Both the position numbers and the translations under genes were made by a program. The notes beneath the pieces are model-generated. The model saw only the letters and a program-made list of their open reading frames with translations, was not told where the DNA came from and did not search any database. From Epilithonimonas hominis (lineage in GTDB: Bacteria; Bacteroidota; Bacteroidia; Flavobacteriales; Weeksellaceae), in assembly GCF_003730015.1 (NCBI RefSeq), contig NZ_RJTU01000013.1, positions 62,001 to 126,000 of the forward strand: a stretch of 64,000 nt of DNA. The letters are read 5' to 3'. The first letter of the stretch is position 1. Each line of letters starts with the position of its first letter. Shown piece by piece: positions 44,513 through 53,704 of this stretch.

Positions 44513-45190
44513 ATGCAGGCTTTACTTTTAGAAGACGATGCGGTCTTGTCTTCAGAAATTGCACTTTTCCTGGAATCCAAATCCATCAAAACCGATAAAG
44601 CGGAAGACGGAGAAAAGTTTCTTGATATATTTTCAACCAAACCGTATGATATTTTTTTGTTGGACATCAATGTTCCGAAAATCAATGGATTGGATATTTG
44701 TAAAACCATTCGAGAAACCAATTCGGAAACACCGATTATCATTATTTCTGCCTATGACGGAATCGAGGAAAAGAAAGAAGCTTTCTTGAGAGCGGCAGAT
44801 GATTATCTGGTGAAACCATTTTTGTTGGAAGAATTGTTGCTCAGAATCAATTCTCAAATGAGAAGGCTGACACCAAAAACTGAAGAAAAAGAAAAAATTG
44901 TTGTGGAAGATTTGATTATTTACCCAGAAGACAGCAAGGTTTTCCGTTCTGGTGAAGAAATTAGTTTAACAGTGAAGGAATTTCAGCTGTTGGTTTTATT
45001 AGCAAGAGCCAACGGAAGAACACTTTCTAAACAGTATATCTCGGACGAAGTTTGGAAAAATCAATTCCAATCCACCAACAACGCTATCGAAGTTTATATC
45101 AACTTTCTAAGAAAAAAAATCGATAAAAACTTCAAAACTAAACTCATCCACACAAGACCCGGTTTCGGATATTATCTAAGTCCACTTTAA
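44513..45190 (+). CDS. OmpR-family response regulator
   Basis: A 225-residue regulator. The receiver domain begins MQALLLEDDAVLSSEIALFL with acidic residues Asp8/Asp9. The phosphoacceptor is Asp51 in FLLDINVPKINGLD, and Lys at about 101 is in DDYLVKPF. The C-terminal winged helix (about 130-225) shows LTVKEFQLLVLLARANGRTL and IHTRPGFGYYLSPL. The start is the ATG at 44513; the longer frame adds 17 residues lying over the promoter. It is followed by a histidine kinase and a CzcCBA-type pump, so it probably controls metal efflux, as CusR/CzcR do. Confidence 0.94.
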   Translation: MQALLLEDDAVLSSEIALFLESKSIKTDKAEDGEKFLDIFSTKPYDIFLLDINVPKINGLDICKTIRETNSETPIIIISAYDGIEEKKEAFLRAADDYLVKPFLLEELLLRINSQMRRLTPKTEEKEKIVVEDLIIYPEDSKVFRSGEEISLTVKEFQLLVLLARANGRTLSKQYISDEVWKNQFQSTNNAIEVYINFLRKKIDKNFKTKLIHTRPGFGYYLSPL

Positions 45191-45281
45191 GAGTTGGAAA
45201 GTTTTAGAATTAGGGGATTGTAACATCAAACAACAATCATTCATCATTTATCACTTATCATTCATCATTCATAATTAATTT

Positions 45282-46646
45282 ATGTCTTTGAAACGTAGAA
45301 TAGCAATCAGTTTAAGCATCGCATTTTCCTTAATTTTTGGGATTATGATGTTTATTGTGTACGTTTCTTTCAATGATTTTAGAAAAGACGAATTCCGGGA
45401 AAGGTTTCAAAAGCGGTTGGTTTTCACAGTCAATTTTATTGAAAAGTCTGGCGATTTTGAAAAGGAAGCGCCTATTTTCTTTGATGAGAATTCTGATAAT
45501 GTTCTTCTGAATGAGAATATTATGATTTTTGGAAAAGACAAAAGTTTGGTTTATAGTACTTTGAAAGATAAAAAAATTACTTGGGATCAAAGATTATTAG
45601 AACGGCTGGACAAAGAAAAAACGATATATCAGGAGAATTCTGTTGCCGAGATTTTTGCAGCTTTAAGAACAATAAAAGGCGAAAATTATTATATTTTAAC
45701 TAGTGCTCAAGATGTTACAGGACAATCCAAATTGGATTTCTTGAAATATATGCTGATTTTTTCTTACGTCGTAAGTATTCTGTTGATTTGGTTTTTCAGC
45801 TATTATCTGGTTTCCAGATTCCTTGAACCTTTGGAAATTCTAAAGTCTGATATTTCCGATATCAGCGTACATAAATTAACAACTCCTGTTGTAGTAAAAA
45901 ACTCTCAAGATGAAATTGGTGTTTTGGCAAAATTATTTAACCTAATGACAAGCAGATTAAACGATGTTTTCCAATCTCAAAAAGATTTCAATTCCAGTGC
46001 GGCTCACGAGATGCGAACCCCTTTGACAAGGATGGCTTTTCAGTTAGAGAATTTGATTCAATTAGAAAATCACTCGGATAAAACTAAAACTACTTTGCAG
46101 CAGATGTTGCAGGATGTTTATCAATTGTCAGACCTTACCAAATCCTTACTTTTACTTTCCAAATTCGATAAAGAAGGCATCGCGAGTGTCTATGAAGAAG
46201 TAAGGATTGATGAAGTTGTTTTCGATGCTTTCGAAACGGTCCATCGTAATTTTCCCGACTTCAAAATGGATTTTCAGATTGATGAAGAAAGTATAGAAGA
46301 CTCTATTTTAACAGTGAAAGGTGTAAAATCTTTATTAGAGATTACATTTATTAATTTGTTCAAAAACGCAGCTTTATATTCAGATAATCAGGAAGTTGAT
46401 ATTTCGATTAAGGAAACCGATTTTAGGATTATCGTCAAAGTATTTTCCATCGGTTCAACTATTCCGATTGAAGAAAGAGACAAACTTTTCGAAGCCTTTA
46501 TGAGAGGAAGTAATTCTGAGAACAAAGCAGGTTCTGGTCTTGGTTTGCGCATCGTAAAACGTATTTTAGAATATCATAAAGCAGACATCACTTATTCTTC
46601 ACTTTCGGACAGTGAGAATCTTTTTACCGTGGTTTTCAACAAGTAA
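45282..46646 (+). CDS. Membrane sensor histidine kinase
   Basis: A 454-residue kinase partner of the upstream regulator. TM1 lies near 9-30 (ISLSIAFSLIFGIMMFIVYV) and a periplasmic sensor region at about 31-155. TM2 is near 156-178 (YMLIFSYVVSILLIWFFSYY), followed by a HAMP-like region. The H box is SSAAHEMRTPLTRM with His242, then N box NLFKNAALYSDN and G box GSGLGLRIVKRILEYHKAD. The 91-base gap to the regulator consists partly of degenerate TCATTCATCATT repeats. Genes downstream point to a metal signal; the sensor region has no obvious metal-binding cluster. Confidence 0.94.
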   Translation: MSLKRRIAISLSIAFSLIFGIMMFIVYVSFNDFRKDEFRERFQKRLVFTVNFIEKSGDFEKEAPIFFDENSDNVLLNENIMIFGKDKSLVYSTLKDKKITWDQRLLERLDKEKTIYQENSVAEIFAALRTIKGENYYILTSAQDVTGQSKLDFLKYMLIFSYVVSILLIWFFSYYLVSRFLEPLEILKSDISDISVHKLTTPVVVKNSQDEIGVLAKLFNLMTSRLNDVFQSQKDFNSSAAHEMRTPLTRMAFQLENLIQLENHSDKTKTTLQQMLQDVYQLSDLTKSLLLLSKFDKEGIASVYEEVRIDEVVFDAFETVHRNFPDFKMDFQIDEESIEDSILTVKGVKSLLEITFINLFKNAALYSDNQEVDISIKETDFRIIVKVFSIGSTIPIEERDKLFEAFMRGSNSENKAGSGLGLRIVKRILEYHKADITYSSLSDSENLFTVVFNK

Positions 46647-46671
46647 TTTTTTGATTTTTAGTAAATAATAT

Positions 46672-46723
46672 TTGTCATTCCACACGAATCTCAGCGTCGT
46701 TTAGATTCCTGCGGAATTACAAA
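46672..46723. repeat. Palindromic repeat, GTCATTCC type
   Basis: TTGTCATTCCACACGAATCT and AGATTCCTGCGGAATTACAA are imperfect inverted arms around a short loop. This is a dispersed flavobacterial intergenic element lying between the kinase and the efflux genes. Confidence 0.7.
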
Positions 46724-46855
46724 CTATGCATAAAAGTCTATCATCTATCCGTCTATTTTCTTTTCTTCCAAACCACAATTAAGTTTTTTTTAAGCCATAT
46801 TTAAGGCCGTTTTAATCTCAGAAAGCCATTTTTGCAAAACCAAAACGAGATAAGA

Positions 46856-48103
46856 ATGAACAAAATAACAACATTGGTGTTATCCGTTTCGGCATTTGTT
46901 GGTCTTTCTGCGCAGCAACAGATGTCTCTTCAGGATTGCGAATTAGCATTTCAAAAAAACAACCTCCAGCTTCTTGCCGCGCAATACAATATCAATATGG
47001 CGGATGCCGATATTATTCAGGCAAAGATTTGGGAACTTCCTCAGATAGAAGGTTATGTGAATGCCGTGAATCCTCAAAACAAAAAAGTTTTTGATGTGGG
47101 AAAAGCCAAAGGTGTAGAAATCACGCAACTGATTTATTTGGGCGGAAAAAAGAAGAACGAAATCCAATTTGCAAAGTCAAACAAGGAGCTTTCGCAACTG
47201 CAGTTCAATCAATTATTGGTTGATCTTCGGTCGCAGTTGAGAAGCACTTTTTACAACTTGATTTATGAGCAAAAAAAGCAAATCAGTATTGATGCTCAGT
47301 TGAAATATATGAACGAGCTTTTGTCGGCTTACAAAGTTCAGACAGACAAAGGTAATATTTCTTTAAAAGATTTTGTAAGACTTCAAAGTATTGTGATTCA
47401 GTTGAATAATGATAAGACTGAAATCAATAATAATATTCTTGGTTATCAACAAACGATGAAAGTTTTGACGGGGAATCAGGAAAAAACAACTGCTAAAATC
47501 TCAAAACCTGAAGAAAACGAAATTCTAATTTCTCAACCTTTCGGAGATTTGGAAATTCTTCAAGAAAAAGCGTTACAAAACAATGCAGATTATCTCTACA
47601 ATTTAAAATTGATTGATAACAGCAAGCTGTATGCACAATGGCAGAAATCACTCAACGTTCCAGACCTCAATCTAGGAGCAGAATATGACCAAGGTTCCGG
47701 AAATTTTAATAATGAAGTTAATCTGAAAATTGGAATTCCTATTCCGCTTTGGAAATCGAACAAAGGTAATGTTGAGAAAGCAAAATATGCGATTCTGCAA
47801 AACGAAAAAAACTCAGAATATCAAAAACTGAACCTAGAAACTCAGGTAGAATCGGCTTATCAAACCTGGAAAAACCAATACGACCAATACTTTGAATTAA
47901 AACCAATCGATTTAGAAAATCTAGAAACGGTTTATAACGGTATTCTTAAAAACTTCCGAAGCGGTAATGTCAGTCTAATAGAATTCACTGACTTTATGGA
48001 GAGTTACAGACAAACCGTTTTGCAGGTTTATGAGATGAAAAAACAGATTATGATTTCCGCAGAACAGCTGAATCAATTAGTACAAACCAAAATCTTTTAT
48101 TAA
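46856..48103 (+). CDS. czcC: TolC/CzcC-family outer membrane efflux protein
   Basis: A 415-residue outer membrane channel component. The start is the ATG at 46856, giving a signal peptide (MNKITTLVLSVSAFVGLSAQ); the longer frame adds eight residues. The alpha-helical hairpin repeats typical of the family are seen in QQQMSLQDCELAFQKNNLQL, LNLGAEYDQGSGNFNNEVNL (barrel strand) and IGIPIPLWKSNKGNVEKA. IGIPIPLW is characteristic of the CzcC branch. Its last base overlaps the ATG of the adaptor gene. Confidence 0.9.
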   Translation: MNKITTLVLSVSAFVGLSAQQQMSLQDCELAFQKNNLQLLAAQYNINMADADIIQAKIWELPQIEGYVNAVNPQNKKVFDVGKAKGVEITQLIYLGGKKKNEIQFAKSNKELSQLQFNQLLVDLRSQLRSTFYNLIYEQKKQISIDAQLKYMNELLSAYKVQTDKGNISLKDFVRLQSIVIQLNNDKTEINNNILGYQQTMKVLTGNQEKTTAKISKPEENEILISQPFGDLEILQEKALQNNADYLYNLKLIDNSKLYAQWQKSLNVPDLNLGAEYDQGSGNFNNEVNLKIGIPIPLWKSNKGNVEKAKYAILQNEKNSEYQKLNLETQVESAYQTWKNQYDQYFELKPIDLENLETVYNGILKNFRSGNVSLIEFTDFMESYRQTVLQVYEMKKQIMISAEQLNQLVQTKIFY

Positions 48104-49185
48104 TGCGAAAAATTATTACACCCATTATCATTTCAGCACTTTTGCTGTCTTGTTCCAAACAAGAAGAAGTAAAACAGGAAGAAACAAAAGGTTTTGAACT
48201 GAGCAATACTATGCTGAAAAGCACAACTTTTGCAAAGGTTGAAAAGAAATTTATCGAGGACGAGCTCAGCTTTTACGGTAAAATCTCCGCAGATAAAAAT
48301 AAATATATCGACATTTTTCCGTTGGTTGGCGGTAACGTTCTCAGCGTGAATGTGGAATTGGGAGATTATGTGACCAAAGGTCAGGTCCTGGCAACGATTA
48401 GAAGTACGGAGTTGGCAGAAGTTCAGAAAGATGTCAGCGATTCCAAAACCGATTTGATAGTCGCAGAGAACAATCTTCGTGTTGCAAAAGAACTGTACGC
48501 AGGAAAACTAAACACTGAAAAAGACGTTCTAGAAGCCGAAAGCGAAGTGAAAAAAGCAAAAGATGCCTTACGACGTTCCAATGACGTCAGTACGGTTTAT
48601 AATGTTAAAAAAGGGAACATCTACAGTGTTATTTCCCCGATTAATGGTTATATCGTTCACAAGGACATCAACAAAGGTATGGAACTGAGAAGCGACAGAA
48701 GTGAGAATATTTTTGATGTTGCGAATACCAAAAATGTTTGGGCCATTATGAACGTTAACGAAGCGGATATCGATAAAATTACGTTGGGGATGAAAGCTCA
48801 GGTTTCCACATTATCATATCCAGACAAGGTTTTTTACGGAAAAATTGATAAAATTTTCAAAATCATAGACCCGGATACCAATGCGATGCAGGCTAGAGTA
48901 GTATTGGACAATTCGCAGGGATTGCTGATTCCAGATAGCAAAGCGACGATAAAAGTTTCCAAATCCGAAAATACAACAGCCTTAGCAATCCCTTCCAAAG
49001 CCGTGATTTTTGATGACAACAGATATTTTGCCGTGGTTTACAAATCGCAGACCGATATCAAGGTCAAAGAACTTAAGATTTTGAAACAAAACTCGGAGAC
49101 AACTTATGTTTCAGAAGGACTTTCGGAAGGAGAAAGTATCGTGACCAACAATCAATTATTGATTTATCGCTCTTTGAATAACTAA
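48103..49185 (+). CDS. czcB: Periplasmic adaptor (membrane fusion) lipoprotein of an RND efflux pump, CzcB/CusB-type
   Basis: A 360-residue adaptor. The lipobox LLLSC places the lipid on Cys17. The barrel-sandwich/lipoyl half-motif is VGGNVLSVNVELGDYVTKGQ and its partner VISPINGYIVHKDINKGMEL; between them is a coiled hairpin (TDLIVAENNLRVAKELYAG). It links the RND permease to the outer membrane channel. The ATG overlaps the stop of czcC. The following 300 bases before the permease gene are an interspersed repeat, which is unusual inside such an operon. Confidence 0.92.
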   Translation: MRKIITPIIISALLLSCSKQEEVKQEETKGFELSNTMLKSTTFAKVEKKFIEDELSFYGKISADKNKYIDIFPLVGGNVLSVNVELGDYVTKGQVLATIRSTELAEVQKDVSDSKTDLIVAENNLRVAKELYAGKLNTEKDVLEAESEVKKAKDALRRSNDVSTVYNVKKGNIYSVISPINGYIVHKDINKGMELRSDRSENIFDVANTKNVWAIMNVNEADIDKITLGMKAQVSTLSYPDKVFYGKIDKIFKIIDPDTNAMQARVVLDNSQGLLIPDSKATIKVSKSENTTALAIPSKAVIFDDNRYFAVVYKSQTDIKVKELKILKQNSETTYVSEGLSEGESIVTNNQLLIYRSLNN

Positions 49186-49191
49186 AATTTG

Positions 49192-49450
49192 GGCGTGTCC
49201 CTTTGTTTTTGCCAATCACATTTAGTCAATCAAAAGAACTTTTCAACAAGGCAAAAACAAGCGGGTCGGTCTACGGGCAGTCGCTCTCGCCTTCGGCGAG
49301 GAGCTCCAACAATGCCCTCCGCCCGCACGCATTTGCAATTCTCTGTAAGAAACAAAGTCTTACAACAGAACTTTTATAATCCGCCTTTGGCGGACTTTGT
49401 GAGCCTTAAAAACATATAGTTTGTAAAAAAAATCTTTGCGGACTTGGCGA
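49192..49450. repeat. GC-rich interspersed repeat between czcB and czcA
   Basis: It begins GGGCGTGTCCCTTTG and contains CGGGTCGGTCTACGGGC. A strong hairpin CTCGCC-TTC-GGCGAG is at 49286-49300, and a second, CCGCC-TTT-GGCGG, at 49381-49393. It ends with AAAAAAATCTTTGCGGACTT, which also occurs near 4227-4250. Base composition is far richer in G+C than the flanking genes. The frame 49189-49419 inside it has no protein-like features. Similar GGGCG...GGGTCGG elements are familiar in flavobacterial genomes. Confidence 0.8.
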
Positions 49451-49487
49451 TAAAATGCAGTTGCAATTTCAATATAAAATAAAAAGT

Positions 49488-52400
49488 ATGAACAAATTCA
49501 TCAAAAGCATCATAGGATTTTCACTTAAAAATAAAGCTTTCACATTCATTTGGGTAGCTATTTTGGCGGTTGCAGGATTCATCAGTTTCAAGAATATGCC
49601 GATTGAAGCATTTCCTGATGTGACCAATACCCAAATCGTCATCATCACCCAATGGAACGGACGAAGTGCAGAAGAAGTAGAACGATTCGTTACCACACCA
49701 ATAGAACTGGCAATGAGTCCGGTTCAGAAGAAGACCAGTGTCCGAAGTACCACAATGTTTGGACTTTCCATTGTCAAAATTTTATTCGAAGATGGTGTGG
49801 ATGACATTTTCGCTCGAAATATGGTAAACAATCAATTGCGAACCGTTAGTTTACCAGAAGGAATCGACCCAGAAGTTCAACCTCCTTACGGACCAACTGG
49901 AGAGATTTACCGCTATACATTAGAAAGCAAAAAAAGAAACTCTAGAGATCTATTGACAATTCAGAATTGGGTAGTGGATAGAGCTTTAAGAGGAGTGCCT
50001 GGCGTTGCAGATGTTAACGTATTCGGAGGTCAAGATAAAACATTCGAATTAAGTATTGATCCTAGAAAATTAGACAAATATAACCTAACTCCTTTACAAG
50101 TTTATGAAGCGGTTACCAAAAGTAATTTGAATGTAGGTGGTGATGTTATCGAGAAAAGCGGACAAGCTTATGTGGTTCGTGGAATTGGTTTGGTAAAATC
50201 GATTTCGGATATAGAAAACATAACAGTTCACAGCGACGGAGGAAACCCGATATTGGTAAAATATGTTGCCGATGTTCACGAAGGTTCTATGCCTCGCGTT
50301 GGTCAGGCTTCCTTAGATAATGAAGCTGATACGGTTGAAGGAATCGTGGTAATGCGAAAAGGCGAAAATGCCCAAGAAGTAATCAAAGCGGTTAAAGCAA
50401 AAGTAGAAGAACTGAATACCCAAATTCTTCCTAAGGATATCAAAATGAAAACCTTCTATGATCGTCAAGATCTAATGGATTTTACAACCAGTACCATCAT
50501 GCATAATCTAATCGAAGGGATTATACTTGTTATGGTTATCGTTTGGATTTTTATGGCAGATTGGCGCACCACATTGATTGTTTCTCTCATCATCCCATTA
50601 TCATTGATGTTTGCATTTTTGTGTCTCAGATTATCTGGTATGGGCGCCAACTTACTTTCTTTAGGAGCTATAGATTTTGGCGTTATTATAGACGCTGCTG
50701 TTGTTATGGTCGAGGGATTGTTTGTTATGCTCAATCATAAAGGCGAAGAGTTCGGGATGCAACGTTTCAACAAAATGTCAAAAGGAGGTTGGATCAGACA
50801 AACAGGAACAGGATTGGGGAAATCTCTATTTTTCTCAAACCTTATTATCATTACCTCTCTAATTCCAATTTTTACATTCCAAAAAGTAGAAGGTAAAATG
50901 TTCTCTCCATTAGCCTATACCTTAGGTTTTGCATTGCTAGGAGCCCTAATTTTTACTTTAACATTAGTCCCGGTTCTTGTACACGTTTTACTTAATAAAA
51001 ATGTCAAAGAAAAGAATAATATATTCGTAAATTTTTGGGACAGAACGGTTTTAAAAGGTCTTCATTTTACTTTTAGAAATAAAAAAATAAGCCTTCTTGT
51101 TTCTATTGTTATTTTGGCGGCAACTTTGTTCTCTGCAAAATTTTTGGGAACAGAATTTCTTCCCCAGCTCAATGAAGGTTCGCTTTGGATAACAGCAGAA
51201 ATGCCAATGAGTACTTCTCTGGAAGAATCATTAAAAACAGCTGATATCATTAAAAAAGACATTATGAGTTTCCCTGAAGTGACAGGAGTTCTAGCACAGA
51301 CGGGTAGAAGTAATGATGGAACCGACCCGAATGGATTTGGATTTGTGCAATATGCCGTTAATTTGAAACCTCGTGATGAGTGGAAACGGAAAATCACTTA
51401 TGAAAAATTAATAGAAGAAATCGATGCAAAACTGAAAAACTATCAAGGAGTTACTTTTAATTATTCCCAGCCAATTTCCGACAATGTTGCAGAAGCCGTT
51501 GCGGGTTTCAAAGCAGAAAATGGAATCAAAATATATGGAGACAACCTCAATACATTGGATAGACTGGCAGATGAAGTTCTAAGTGCTGTAAAAGATGTAG
51601 ATGGTGTAAAAGAACCAGGGATTATCAAAAATATTGGCCAACCAGAAATCAGTGTGGTTTTGGATAGGGACAAAATGGCGGCTTATGGTGTAATGCCAGA
51701 AGATGCACAATCGGTTTTGGAAATGGCTTTTGGAGGAAAAACAGCGTCAGAAATGTTTGATGGTGAAAGAAAATTTCCAATTCGTCTCCGATATGCTCAA
51801 GATTATAGAAAAAATGAAAATGACATAGCTTCACTGATGGTGCCCACTCAAGACGGTACAAAAATACCTTTGAAAGAAATAAGTACTATCGAAAAAGCAA
51901 ACGGAGCCGCTTTCATCTATAGAGATAACATCAAACGTTATATAGGAGTCAAATTCTCGGTTCGTGATAGAGATTTAGGAGGTACCATTGCAGATGCTCA
52001 GAAAAAAGTGGAGAAGATCAAATTACCCGATGGATATAGTATTGGATGGACTGGCCAGTTCGAAAACCAACAGAGAGCAACGCATCGGTTAACCCAAGTT
52101 GTTCCAATATGTTTACTAAGTATTTTCTTTTTACTATTCGTATTATTTGGTAATATGAAAGATTCTTTACTAATATTGATGAACGTGCCATTTGCATTAA
52201 TTGGAGCCATTATAGCTCTTCACATCACAGGTGTTAACTTTTGTATTTCAGCAGGCGTTGGGATGATTGCATTGATGGGGATTTGTATACAGAATGGTGT
52301 TATCTTGATTTCAGAATTTCATCATAATGTAAGAAGTGGATTATCGATAGATAATGCTATTATAGAAGGTGTGAAGATCAGAACAAGACCTGTAGTGATG

Positions 52401-52586
52401 ACTGCAATCATCGCTTGTATAGGATTGATGCCAGCAGCATTGTCTACAGGAATCGGTTCCGAATCTCAGAAACCTTTGGCGATTGTCATTATTGGCGGAT
52501 TGATAACCGCAACCGTTCTAACGCTATTGATTTTCCCTATTATCTTCTGGATTTTTAATAGAAGCAAGAATGAAGTTATAAATTAA
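49488..52586 (+). CDS. czcA: CzcA/CusA-type heavy-metal RND efflux permease
   Basis: A 1032-residue inner membrane proton/metal antiporter. The start is the ATG at 49488 (the frame from 49455 adds 11 residues). TM1 is near 15-32 (AFTFIWVAILAVAGFISF), followed by two large periplasmic loops and 12 TM segments. The proton-relay segment DFGVIIDAAVVMVEG has Asp396, Asp402 and Glu409 with the same spacing as Asp402/Asp408/Glu415 of CzcA, which marks the heavy-metal branch. NGVILISEFHHNVRSGLSID and a basic C terminus follow. It completes an outer-to-inner membrane pump with czcC and czcB. The metal (Co/Zn/Cd or Cu/Ag) cannot be decided from sequence alone. Confidence 0.95.
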   Translation: MNKFIKSIIGFSLKNKAFTFIWVAILAVAGFISFKNMPIEAFPDVTNTQIVIITQWNGRSAEEVERFVTTPIELAMSPVQKKTSVRSTTMFGLSIVKILFEDGVDDIFARNMVNNQLRTVSLPEGIDPEVQPPYGPTGEIYRYTLESKKRNSRDLLTIQNWVVDRALRGVPGVADVNVFGGQDKTFELSIDPRKLDKYNLTPLQVYEAVTKSNLNVGGDVIEKSGQAYVVRGIGLVKSISDIENITVHSDGGNPILVKYVADVHEGSMPRVGQASLDNEADTVEGIVVMRKGENAQEVIKAVKAKVEELNTQILPKDIKMKTFYDRQDLMDFTTSTIMHNLIEGIILVMVIVWIFMADWRTTLIVSLIIPLSLMFAFLCLRLSGMGANLLSLGAIDFGVIIDAAVVMVEGLFVMLNHKGEEFGMQRFNKMSKGGWIRQTGTGLGKSLFFSNLIIITSLIPIFTFQKVEGKMFSPLAYTLGFALLGALIFTLTLVPVLVHVLLNKNVKEKNNIFVNFWDRTVLKGLHFTFRNKKISLLVSIVILAATLFSAKFLGTEFLPQLNEGSLWITAEMPMSTSLEESLKTADIIKKDIMSFPEVTGVLAQTGRSNDGTDPNGFGFVQYAVNLKPRDEWKRKITYEKLIEEIDAKLKNYQGVTFNYSQPISDNVAEAVAGFKAENGIKIYGDNLNTLDRLADEVLSAVKDVDGVKEPGIIKNIGQPEISVVLDRDKMAAYGVMPEDAQSVLEMAFGGKTASEMFDGERKFPIRLRYAQDYRKNENDIASLMVPTQDGTKIPLKEISTIEKANGAAFIYRDNIKRYIGVKFSVRDRDLGGTIADAQKKVEKIKLPDGYSIGWTGQFENQQRATHRLTQVVPICLLSIFFLLFVLFGNMKDSLLILMNVPFALIGAIIALHITGVNFCISAGVGMIALMGICIQNGVILISEFHHNVRSGLSIDNAIIEGVKIRTRPVVMTAIIACIGLMPAALSTGIGSESQKPLAIVIIGGLITATVLTLLIFPIIFWIFNRSKNEVIN

Positions 52587-52647
52587 GAGTTAAGAATCTC
52601 AATATTAATTTGAGTTATAGTTGTTACATTTTTCTCTCTATTATTTG

Positions 52648-52682
52648 CGTTCCTCTAGGGTTTTTCCGGAGGAACGTTTTTG
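52648..52682 (+). terminator. Terminator of the efflux operon
   Basis: CGTTCCTC (52648-52655) pairs with GAGGAACG (52669-52676), followed by a T-run. It lies about 60 bases after the czcA stop codon. Confidence 0.85.
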
Positions 52683-53034
52683 TTTAATTTGATTGACTCT
52701 CAAAAACGTCCTTATGTTTTACTAAAACATTAAGACCTTTTCACTAAAGTGTCCTTTTTATGAAAACATCAAGTTGTTGTTAGTGAACTCTGCAAACCTC
52801 ATAGTCATAGGTTTTGGCGAAGGGCATTTTTTTGCTTAGAAATAATATCTATTATGTTGAGATTTTTATTAGAAATAATCTGTTTCAACTCTGCGAAGCG
52901 CACCCCGAGTTGAGCGGAAATCCTTTTTTGCTTATGCTTAATCTCTATTGATGACCAAGATTTCTGCAAAAAAGATTGGGAGCGGAAGGCGGATTAGGTG
53001 CCCAAAATATTTAACTTTGACAAAAAAATAAACG
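52683..53034. repeat. Intergenic repeats including inverted copy C of the GGAGCT element
   Basis: No gene is visible. An AT-rich palindrome CTTATGTTTTA-CTAAAACATTAAG (about 52711-52735) is followed by the reverse-oriented GGAGCT-family repeat (about 52905-52990: GAGCGGAAATCCTTTTTTGC ... GCAAAAAAGATTGGGAGCGG). It corresponds to copies A (13186-13256) and B (14435-14514). A -7 box TAACTTTG (53012-53019) for the next gene lies just beyond the repeat. Confidence 0.75.
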
Positions 53035-53658
53035 ATGCGGAATTTTACTTTTACGTTGATGCTTATCGTAAGTGTTAATGGATTTTCTCAGAAATTTACC
53101 AAAGATGAAAAAGCTTTGATTCTGGCAGGAGATACCAAAACAGCTTTGCCTATTTACCAAACCAAAAACGAAAAGCAGTACAGGATTTTACTGGCTCAGT
53201 CACAGGAAATCTCGCCTAAAGACAAAACACTTCCAGTTCTTATCGAAAGGATGAGGCTTGCTCTGGCAGCTACGGAAGGCGGTGTTGGAATTGCTGCGCC
53301 ACAAGTGGGGATTAATAGAAATGTGATATTGGTGCAGCGATTTGATAAAATGGATTATCCTGTAGAATATTTCATCAATCCAAAAATCATTTGGCGTTCC
53401 GAACTCCTAAGCAAAGGTCCGGAAGGCGACCTTTCTATAGATAAGTTCCGAGAGACATTTTACAGAAGCTACAGCATCCGACTGGAATATTTTGATTTGG
53501 ATAACAAGAGACACGACGAGATGGTGGAAGGTTTTACGGCAGTGATTTTACAACACGAGATAGATCATCTTTCCGGTATTTTAATTCCTGATAAATTCAA
53601 AAATGACAAGGGATTACAATATAAAGAAGTGAAAGTTTATCAGAAAAATAAGAATTAG
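53035..53658 (+). CDS. Exported peptide deformylase homologue with EGDLS instead of EGCLS
   Basis: A 207-residue protein with a signal peptide (MRNFTFTLMLIVSVNGFSQ) followed by a full peptide deformylase fold. Motif 1, GGVGIAAPQVG (residues 82-92), and motif 3, QHEIDHLSG (His174, Glu175, His178), are intact. Motif 2 reads PEGDLSIDK, so the metal-ligand cysteine is replaced by Asp132. Normal deformylases act in the cytoplasm on nascent N-formyl-Met chains; this one would be extracytoplasmic. It may hydrolyse another formyl or acyl peptide, use a different metal, or be a non-catalytic binder. A -7 box precedes it. It is the only deformylase-like gene in the window, so a cytoplasmic enzyme must be elsewhere. 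Confidence 0.85.
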   Translation: MRNFTFTLMLIVSVNGFSQKFTKDEKALILAGDTKTALPIYQTKNEKQYRILLAQSQEISPKDKTLPVLIERMRLALAATEGGVGIAAPQVGINRNVILVQRFDKMDYPVEYFINPKIIWRSELLSKGPEGDLSIDKFRETFYRSYSIRLEYFDLDNKRHDEMVEGFTAVILQHEIDHLSGILIPDKFKNDKGLQYKEVKVYQKNKN

Positions 53659-53704
53659 GTCTGGTTTTTGAAATAGAGAATAATAATCAATAAAACCTTA
53701 AACT

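Noticed and set aside
45237-45275. TCATTCATCATTTATCACTT-type array upstream of the histidine kinase
   Set aside because: It is a short degenerate simple repeat without regular spacers; not a CRISPR array.
49189-49419. 76-codon frame between czcB and czcA
   Set aside because: It lies entirely in a GC-rich hairpin-forming repeat and shows no domain or codon pattern.
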